Below are positions 5,392-10,003 of a stretch of DNA of 10,003 nucleotides, in pieces; the first letter of the stretch is position 1, and each line of letters opens with the position of its first letter. The notes beneath the pieces are model-generated. The model did no database searches. It was not told where the DNA came from and worked only from the letters and a program-made list of their open reading frames with translations. A program made the position numbers and the translations under genes. This DNA comes from DAOTXL01 sp034434895 (GTDB lineage Bacteria > Chloroflexota > Anaerolineae > JAAYZQ01), in the NCBI GenBank assembly GCA_034434895.1, contig DAOTYI010000055.1, forward strand, positions 1 through 10,003, given 5' to 3'.

Positions 5392-7626
5392 CTACTTCTT
5401 CTCCAACTGCACCGGCAGGTCCACCACCGACGGGGCATCGGCCCCGACACACACATCGTCTTCGCCGTAGGGCCAATAGCCCTGGGCACCGATGATCATG
5501 GTATAACACTCCCCCCGCTGCAACAGATCGGGCAGCCTGTAAAAGCCGTTGCGGTCCGTCTCGGCAGAGGTATAGACTTCGTCGTCGGTCCACCGGAACG
5601 TGTCCAGGGTGATGCCCGGCTTGAGCACCAGAAAGATGGCCCCGGCGATGGGCCGGTTCGTGTCCAGATCGGTGATGGTGCCCTGCACCTGCACACCATC
5701 CCTGGGTGGGGGGGTCGGCGTGGGCCTGGCGCCGATCCCCACCGTCGTCGTCCCCCGCTGGAGCACCTGACCTTCCACCAACAGCTCCACGCTATATTCG
5801 GCATCAGGCAGTACGCCCTTTGTGGAATAGAGATAGTCGTGCCACGTTCCCGATTGGCCGCCATCCCAATCAAAGGGGGATTCGATCACCTTCTGGCCAT
5901 CTACATACCAGTTGATCTGGAAGGACAGGCCATCATTCATGCCGCTATAGTCGGAGAAGGCGTGCAGCTCCTCCAGGCCGGAGGGGAAACTCGACGCCGC
6001 GCCCACCGGCCTGCCCTGGCGGTCTATCCCTTTGGCAAAGAGGATCGGCGAGAAGGAGGCGCCGACCCCCTGCTCACCGACGATCCAAAAGTTCGACAGC
6101 GCAGCCAGCCTGCCGTCAATATACAGTTTCAGGCGATAGGCCCCGGCCGGCAGGCCTTTGGAACTGGTCAACTCCAGCACATAACTCCCCGCCCGATCCT
6201 CGGCCCATGACTCATCTTTGGTCAGGACCGGCTGGCCGTCGGCCAGCCAGGTGCGGGTCCATTTGTTCATGCCGGACATATTCTGGTAGTCAAAGAAAGC
6301 CAGCAGCCGTTTGGTTCCGACCGGGAAGAGGACCGCCGGCCCGGCCGGCCTGTCCTGGGCGGTCTTGTCCAGGCTGAACAGGATGTTGGAGAAGGAGGGC
6401 CTGTTCTCGGCCGGGCCGCCGATCTTGATCTCGGCCTCGGCCATCCTGGCGCCATCTACATAGAGCGCCATTTTGTAGGTGCCATCGGCAAAGGCCGCAT
6501 CATCCCAGCCGATCCACCACATCCCCCCCTCACTGCCTCTCCACGGCCCGGCCGGCAGGCCCCAATCGGGCAGCTCTTTGCCGTTGAACGACAGCCTCAT
6601 CTCCAGCGTCCGGCTGGGGCTCATGTTCTCATAGTCGAAGAACAGGTACAGGCTGCGGCTGCCCGATGGCAGGCTGGTGACGACCGAGATCGGCTGATCG
6701 AACTCGTTCACACCCGGCGAGAAAAAGAGGTTGCTGAGCCTGGGCTGACCGGTCGGCGTGGCCGTCCCCTTCTGACCGTCTGTTTTGTTGGGATCGGGCA
6801 GGCCCTGCCGCGCCGCCTCGATGAGCGGTTTGGCCAGATTGACCGGCCGCAGGTTGTTGATATAGCCGCCGACAGGGACGCAACTGTCCCTGTCGTCCAG
6901 CCGTCCATCGCCATTGGTATCGGTCACCACCCGGCAGTCCACCTCGCCGCCCCGTGTCGGCACACCGACCAGCAGGCCCTCCTCGTCCACCGCCGTCCCA
7001 CCGCTGTTGCCGCCGGAGATGCTGGCATCGGTCTTGATCCAGGCCGGGCCTTGAATGCCCGACTCCATGCTAAAGCCGCTCACCACCCCCCTGGTAAAAG
7101 TCACCGTCTCGCCACCGATGCCGGGGTAGCCAAAGATGTTCAGATCATCGCCCACGACCAACGCATCCGAGTCCCCCAACCCCACGTAAGGCAGGTTGAG
7201 GGTCGTCGGTTTCACCTCAGTCCCATCGGTTTTATAGCGGATGCGGATGACCGCCAGGTCGAGGCGGGGATCGGCCTGCTCGACCGTCGCCAGGTAGGCA
7301 AGCTGGGGGGGCTGGTCGGAACGGACGGTCAGGGCGACCCCCAGGTAATCATAGTCGGGGATCTGATCGGGCGGGAAGCCGTAGCGGATCGGGTCGGCCA
7401 CGTGGCAGTTGGTCAGGATTAACCCGTCGGCCGAGACAATGGTCCCCGACCCCCACGGCAGGTAATAGACCTGACCGCTTTCGATCTTGACCAGGGAAAC
7501 CTGCACCACAGCCGACATGACATCCAGCCGGGTCTGGCGGTCCAGCGCGAACGACGGCCCCAGGCCGGACAACAGCAGCACCAACAGCAGCGGTATGCTG
7601 AGCCATCGGCAAGTTCGGTCCATCAT
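5392..7626 (-). CDS. Secreted modular trypsin-like (S1) serine protease with calcium-loop insert and three tandem beta domains
   Basis: A 744-residue exported protein. Numbering starts at the ATG at 7626, chosen because AAAGG lies 6 bases before it; the ATG at 7632 abuts that AAAGG. A signal peptide has its hydrophobic core at about 8-22 and probable cleavage after SFA (27). The protease domain has the catalytic triad His75 (TNCHVAD), Asp123 (RLDLAVI) and Ser208 (GGNSGG). After it comes DTNGDGRLDDRD (236-247), a textbook EF-hand/dockerin calcium loop flanked by Cys231 and Cys249, and then GGYINNLRPVNLAKPL, which closes the domain. Three repeats follow (about 296-404, 410-517 and 523-630), each with an F-x-D-Y-x-x-M core. 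A PTPTPPP linker leads to a carboxypeptidase-regulatory/CnaB-like domain (about 644-744). There is no sortase signal or C-terminal membrane anchor. It is the last gene of a three-gene operon, 24 bases after its neighbour. The substrate is unknown. Confidence 0.88.
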   Translation of the reverse strand: MMDRTCRWLSIPLLLVLLLSGLGPSFALDRQTRLDVMSAVVQVSLVKIESGQVYYLPWGSGTIVSADGLILTNCHVADPIRYGFPPDQIPDYDYLGVALTVRSDQPPQLAYLATVEQADPRLDLAVIRIRYKTDGTEVKPTTLNLPYVGLGDSDALVVGDDLNIFGYPGIGGETVTFTRGVVSGFSMESGIQGPAWIKTDASISGGNSGGTAVDEEGLLVGVPTRGGEVDCRVVTDTNGDGRLDDRDSCVPVGGYINNLRPVNLAKPLIEAARQGLPDPNKTDGQKGTATPTGQPRLSNLFFSPGVNEFDQPISVVTSLPSGSRSLYLFFDYENMSPSRTLEMRLSFNGKELPDWGLPAGPWRGSEGGMWWIGWDDAAFADGTYKMALYVDGARMAEAEIKIGGPAENRPSFSNILFSLDKTAQDRPAGPAVLFPVGTKRLLAFFDYQNMSGMNKWTRTWLADGQPVLTKDESWAEDRAGSYVLELTSSKGLPAGAYRLKLYIDGRLAALSNFWIVGEQGVGASFSPILFAKGIDRQGRPVGAASSFPSGLEELHAFSDYSGMNDGLSFQINWYVDGQKVIESPFDWDGGQSGTWHDYLYSTKGVLPDAEYSVELLVEGQVLQRGTTTVGIGARPTPTPPPRDGVQVQGTITDLDTNRPIAGAIFLVLKPGITLDTFRWTDDEVYTSAETDRNGFYRLPDLLQRGECYTMIIGAQGYWPYGEDDVCVGADAPSVVDLPVQLEKK

Positions 7627-7650
7627 CTCCATCCTTTCCCTGTCCTTTTA

Positions 7651-8250
7651 TCACCTGATCTCAGCCGATTTGACAAACTGGCGGAAGGCCGGTTCTGCCT
7701 TCTTGAAATTGTCCTCGGAGGCCAGCAGGCTAAAGATATAGGCCCGGTCGCCACGGGCCAGGGCCACGTCCAGGCCCAGGATCACCGCCGGCAGGCGCTG
7801 GGTGAACAGGTTGCTGCTTTCTACCACATAGACATAGGTGGCTTCCATGGTCGGCTGGCCGCCGAGCTGCCGTCCCTCGACAATGTCGAACAGCCGATAG
7901 GCAGTTCCCTCCCGCGCCCGGGCCAGCGAAGCGTTGTTCAACACCGAAGCCAGGGTTGGGGTAACGGCCGCCGCCGCGTCAATCGGCACCAGCCGCACCT
8001 GGTAGGTGGTCTTGAAATCGCCCGAAGCCGGGTCTACCGCCTGGAAGGCCAGGTTCTCCCCGGCTTTGAGCAACCAACCCTGCGGGTAACGGACCGTCAG
8101 CCCGGTCCGTTCGTCGGCGTAGAGGCCGCGCTGCCCCTGGGCCAGGGCCATTACCCCCCAGCCCAAAAGCAGGGCGACCACAACCACACCGATGACGGCC
8201 CAGTCGGCCCAACGGTCGCGGGTCATACGCACAGAAACCTTCTTTGCCAT
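7651..8250 (-). CDS. Membrane-anchored exported protein of unknown function (possible PsbP/DcrB-like fold)
   Basis: A 199-residue protein with a short basic N-terminus, one transmembrane segment (about 17-37) and a soluble outer domain. There is no lipobox cysteine, so it is either an uncleaved signal anchor or a cleaved signal peptide ending at LAQG. The outer domain opens with ADERTGLTVRYPQGWLL, the style of entry into PsbP/Mog1/DcrB-like domains, and ends with a conserved-looking helix (NFKKAEPAFRQFVKSAEI). The fold assignment is an inference from these patterns. The start is the ATG at 8250, preceded by a GGAAAGGAAAG purine tract. The gene sits between the PrsW-like gene (22-base gap) and the protease gene (24 bases), so it is probably cotranscribed with both and may act with them at the cell surface. 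No catalytic motif is visible. Confidence 0.8.
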   Translation of the reverse strand: MAKKVSVRMTRDRWADWAVIGVVVVALLLGWGVMALAQGQRGLYADERTGLTVRYPQGWLLKAGENLAFQAVDPASGDFKTTYQVRLVPIDAAAAVTPTLASVLNNASLARAREGTAYRLFDIVEGRQLGGQPTMEATYVYVVESSNLFTQRLPAVILGLDVALARGDRAYIFSLLASEDNFKKAEPAFRQFVKSAEIR

Positions 8251-8272
8251 TGGACTTTCCTTTCCCCTGAGA

Positions 8273-9223
8273 TCAGGCTCCCTGCTGACCGGTCACGGTC
8301 AGGCGGATGGCCCGACGGATGAGCCGGATCAGCAGCCCAAAGACCAGACTGGCGATCACGGTGGCCAGCAACAGGCCATACCATGGATTGGCCGTCTTGC
8401 CGGCCAGCACCGAGCCGACGCGGGTGACACTACCCAGAATCACGGTGAACAGGCCGTTGAGCACCGCCGCTACCGTCACTCCCAGCGGGAGCCACCAGAC
8501 CGGTTCCTCCTCAAATTTGGCGCGGCCCAGGAAATAGCCGGTGATGCCGGCAAAGCTGGCCTGTGCCAGAGCCGTCACCACAATGCGGATGACCCCTACC
8601 CCCAGGTCCACACCGCCGCTCTCGACCACATAATTGATGTTCAGCATCGTGGCAAAGCCCAACCCGGCCGCCGTGCCGTAGAGGATGCCGTCCATCCGCT
8701 CGTCAAATTCTGGCAGCAGGTAGATGCTGTAGCGCACCGCCGCATATTTGAGGAACTCCTGGACAAAGCCGACAACCAGGATCGAGCCGAGGAGATTGGT
8801 GAGCAGGTTGCGGCCCAACCAGTCCTGCACCCGGAACAGATCGCGCACCACCGGGATGCCGACAGCGCTGGCCAGCAGCGCGCCCAGAATAAAGATGCTG
8901 ATGACGAAGGACTTGGGCTCCGGTTCCAACCGATCCTGGGCGTAGAAGAAGGCCAGCCACAAAGCCGCCGGTACCAGGGCCAGGACCACACCGGTCAACA
9001 CCAGCGCCGGGCCCTCAATCGCCGGCCTGATCGCGCCGACGATCAGCGCCACCACCACGGCAAAGGCCACAACGGCCACGATCTGCACCACCCCCGACCG
9101 CCCCACACTGCGGCGTTCCCGGGCCGCTTTGGCATAGTGTTGCGGACAGTAGGCCCGCCCACCCAGGCGGGGCGCGTCGTCAGGCACCGGCCTGTGGCAT
9201 ACGCAGCAAACCAACTGATCCAT
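8273..9223 (-). CDS. PrsW-like polytopic membrane protein with N-terminal zinc ribbon, probably catalytically degenerate
   Basis: A 316-residue protein. It begins with a putative zinc site of the CxxC...CxxH type (Cys6, Cys9, Cys26, His29) on the cytoplasmic side. About eight hydrophobic segments follow from residue 45 onward. The body shows PrsW landmarks: DRLEPEPKSF (97-106), EFDERMDGILYGTAAGLGFA (172-191), TALAQASFAGITGYFLG (217-233). PrsW proteins are intramembrane proteases; in Bacillus PrsW cuts the anti-sigma factor RsiW. The expected catalytic or metal-binding residues are largely replaced here: Gln155-Glu156 instead of Glu-Glu, Leu194 instead of Glu in FAxxE, Gln221 and Asn256 where His is expected. 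It may therefore be a pseudoprotease. The start is the ATG at 9223, supported by GGGGGAGG just upstream and by the zinc-ribbon N-terminus; the frame extends 41 codons further up without support. It is the first gene of the operon. Confidence 0.82.
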   Translation of the reverse strand: MDQLVCCVCHRPVPDDAPRLGGRAYCPQHYAKAARERRSVGRSGVVQIVAVVAFAVVVALIVGAIRPAIEGPALVLTGVVLALVPAALWLAFFYAQDRLEPEPKSFVISIFILGALLASAVGIPVVRDLFRVQDWLGRNLLTNLLGSILVVGFVQEFLKYAAVRYSIYLLPEFDERMDGILYGTAAGLGFATMLNINYVVESGGVDLGVGVIRIVVTALAQASFAGITGYFLGRAKFEEEPVWWLPLGVTVAAVLNGLFTVILGSVTRVGSVLAGKTANPWYGLLLATVIASLVFGLLIRLIRRAIRLTVTGQQGA

Positions 9224-9433
9224 GCACCCTCCCCCTTTCACTGATTTTGACTTGTGGGAAACCGGTCGGATGGAAAAGCGGAAGATCCTTACGAGTTCCC
9301 CGGCCTTCTCTGCGGCCCCGGCGGTGGAGCCTATTGGCTTCGGCATGAGACCCCGGCGTGAGCCCGATCGAACACTCAGCCGAACAGCTCTGGCGAGGAG
9401 TTCAATTCATGCGGAGCAACCAGGCCGGGCATA
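9224..9433 (-). other. Probable long 5' leader of the PrsW-like operon
   Basis: No convincing gene is found between the promoter at 9434-9461 and the start at 9223. If that promoter is used, the transcript would begin near 9427 and carry a leader of about 200 bases. The leader contains a perfect small hairpin (AGCC-AATA-GGCT, 9328-9339) and two copies of CGCCGGGG (9316-9323 and 9351-9358, minus strand). I could not match it to a known riboswitch. An open frame on the minus strand continues upstream from the PrsW-like start to 9346 but looks non-coding. Confidence 0.4.
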
Positions 9434-9461
9434 ATTATCATCAATTTCTGAGATTTGTCAA
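9434..9461 (-). promoter_or_regulatory. Sigma70-type promoter upstream of the PrsW-like operon
   Basis: On the minus strand a perfect -35 box TTGACA (9456-9461) is followed after 16 bases by GATAAT (9434-9439, five of six bases of TATAAT). The surrounding 9430-9465 is markedly AT-rich compared with the rest of the window. It is the best promoter-like match seen and points toward the PrsW-like gene. Confidence 0.6.
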
Positions 9462-9494
9462 ATCGCCTGCTGGCTGATGAATCTTCACCGCTCG

Positions 9495-9515
9495 GGGCGG
9501 AGCGCCACTTCGCCC
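9495..9515. repeat. Hairpin GGGCGGAG/CTTCGCCC
   Basis: GGGCGGAG (9495-9502) pairs with CTTCGCCC (9508-9515) around a CGCCA loop, with one G-T pair. With the next hairpin it lies between the end of the Thr-Pro-repeat gene and the promoter of the PrsW-like operon. It may separate the two transcripts, although no T-tract follows. Confidence 0.5.
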
Positions 9516-9540
9516 GTCATTACATAAGTCCTGTCAAAGG

Positions 9541-9581
9541 ACAAGAAGGGGTGAGGCACCGCCTCGCCCATCCAATCTTGT
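9541..9581. repeat. Two-tier palindrome GGGTGAGGC/GCCTCGCCC
   Basis: GGGTGAGGC (9549-9557) and GCCTCGCCC (9561-9569) form a 9-bp stem with one G-T pair around an ACC loop. Outside it, ACAAGA (9541-9546) and TCTTGT (9576-9581) can pair as an outer stem with unequal internal loops. It is similar in build to the hairpin at 9495-9515 and to REP-like palindromes. Terminator or dispersed repeat are both possible. Confidence 0.6.
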
Positions 9582-9720
9582 GCCTTTAGCGGGGCATTAT
9601 CCCCATTGGCATCAAGTTAAGGCGCGGACGGAGGCATCCACGCCGGTGGGACGCCTGGCCGCAGGCCCCTGAGGTGCGACTTGTTGATGCGTATGGGCAT
9701 TACCCCGGCAGGGCCTCCAG
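9582..9720. other. Gene-free stretch with small hairpins
   Basis: No supported gene. It contains GGGG-CATTAT-CCCC (9591-9604) and a 7-bp stem GGCATCC/GGACGCC (9633-9639/9649-9655, one G-T pair). The latter lies about 65 bases beyond the stop of the Thr-Pro-repeat gene and might help end its transcript. The minus-strand string CTTAACTTGATGCCAATGGG (9602-9621) has the look of dispersed or insertion-sequence debris, but I cannot assign it. Confidence 0.4.
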
Positions 9721-10003
9721 CTATGAGCTGGGCGTCGGGGTATCGGTCGGCGCAGGCGTCGGGGTATCGGTCGGCGTAGGCGTCGGGGTATCGGTCGGCG
9801 CAGGCGTCGGGGTGTCGGTCGGCGTAGGTGTGGGGGTATTGGTCGGTGTAGGTGTCGGGGTATCGGTCGGCGTAGACGTTGGAGTCGCAGTTGACGTAGA
9901 GGTCGGCGTGATGGTCGGCGTGGACGTTGGGGTAGCCGTAGGAGTCGCAAAGAGCACCCTATGCACTGGCGAGGCGGGCAGGAGCACCGACAGCAGCCCC
10001 AGC
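9721..10003 (-). CDS. Exported Thr-Pro-repeat protein (C-terminal part, gene continues beyond the window)
   Basis: A minus-strand frame runs from the right window edge to a TAG at 9721-9723. It reads LGLLSVLLPASPVHRVLFA, a hydrophobic run like the end of a signal peptide or a membrane segment, and then about 75 residues of TPT-rich repeats (TPTPAPTDTPTPTPTD style) ending in PSS. The true start lies outside. A GTG at 9987 inside the hydrophobic run is open but unlikely to be the real start. Such Thr-Pro tracts act as extended, often glycosylated spacers on exported proteins. Here the tract ends the protein with no domain after it, which is unusual for a linker. The protein is either a short secreted Thr-Pro peptide or a larger protein with a low-complexity tail, possibly truncated by a frameshift in the repeats. 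Confidence 0.7.
   Translation of the reverse strand, partial: LGLLSVLLPASPVHRVLFATPTATPTSTPTITPTSTSTATPTSTPTDTPTPTPTNTPTPTPTDTPTPAPTDTPTPTPTDTPTPAPTDTPTPSS
9731..9946. repeat. Nine tandem 24-base units encoding Thr-Pro octapeptides
   Basis: The plus strand shows a 24-base period from 9731 to 9946. Units 1 and 3 (9731-9754 and 9779-9802) are identical, unit 2 differs by one base and unit 4 by two. Units 7-9 (9875-9946) have drifted strongly. Each unit encodes eight residues of the TPTPxPTD type on the minus strand. The gradient means recent copying at the C-terminal end of the gene. Unit number is likely to vary between strains. Confidence 0.9.

Noticed and set aside
8192..9244. 350-codon plus-strand open frame
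   Set aside because: It is antisense to the PrsW-like gene and rich in His, Gln and Arg with no domain signature.
9224..9346. N-terminal extension of the PrsW-like protein to an ATG at 9346
   Set aside because: The extra 41 residues show no family similarity. The internal ATG at 9223 has a good ribosome-binding site and begins directly with the zinc-ribbon cysteines.
9360..9390. GTTCGATC on the minus strand, resembling a tRNA T-loop
   Set aside because: The flanking bases do not form a T-stem, and no acceptor or anticodon arm can be built around it.
9612..9950. Arg-Pro-rich minus-strand frame over the 24-base repeats
   Set aside because: It is the alternate frame of the Thr-Pro repeat. The Thr-Pro frame has a signal-like segment and typical composition, so the Arg-rich reading is a shadow.

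Overview
The window is GC-rich, densely packed bacterial DNA. It probably comes from Chloroflexota (Anaerolineae/Caldilineae-like). I infer this from the gene set: a URO-D-superfamily protein outside any heme locus, a zinc-ribbon PrsW-like membrane protein, a secreted S1 protease with repeated beta domains, and Thr-Pro-rich exported proteins. The intergenic repeats built on units such as CTTTGTGGT/CTCTGCGGTG and GTAGGGCAACTGC also fit. The assignment rests on recall and is not proven by a marker gene.

Left part, plus strand (1-2638): the 3' end of a FecCD-type ABC importer permease overlaps its ATPase by 4 bases (ATGA). An XdhC-type molybdenum-enzyme maturation factor follows 8 bases later, so the three probably form one operon. 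A 174-base gap filled with inverted repeats separates these from a stand-alone IscU/SufU-like Fe-S scaffold gene. Its 3' end overlaps by 25 bases the end of a convergent, minus-strand URO-D-superfamily gene.

Middle (3622-4170): a repeat-rich, decayed stretch. It holds a compact hairpin repeat, the C-terminal half of a PIN-domain (VapC-like) toxin gene cut off at a repeat, two degenerate copies of a CTCTGCGGTG-type repeat, and a plausible promoter for the next gene. That gene is ychF/ola1 (4171-5274), the best-identified gene here. Six bases after its stop begins a 91-base element bounded by a perfect 13-bp inverted repeat. It sits between ychF and the convergent operon on its right.

Right part, minus strand (9223 down to 5392): a three-gene operon with 18-24 base gaps. 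The order of transcription is a zinc-ribbon PrsW-like membrane protein lacking most expected catalytic residues, a small membrane-anchored exported protein of unknown function, and a secreted modular trypsin-like protease. The protease carries an EF-hand-like calcium loop, three copies of a ~113-residue beta domain and a C-terminal carboxypeptidase-regulatory-like domain. A good sigma70-type promoter about 210 bases upstream could drive all three. I consider this module the most interesting part of the window. A hairpin-rich gene-free stretch follows, and then the 3' end of a minus-strand gene whose C-terminus is built from nine 24-base Thr-Pro repeat units.

No rRNA, tRNA, CRISPR array or intact insertion sequence was seen.
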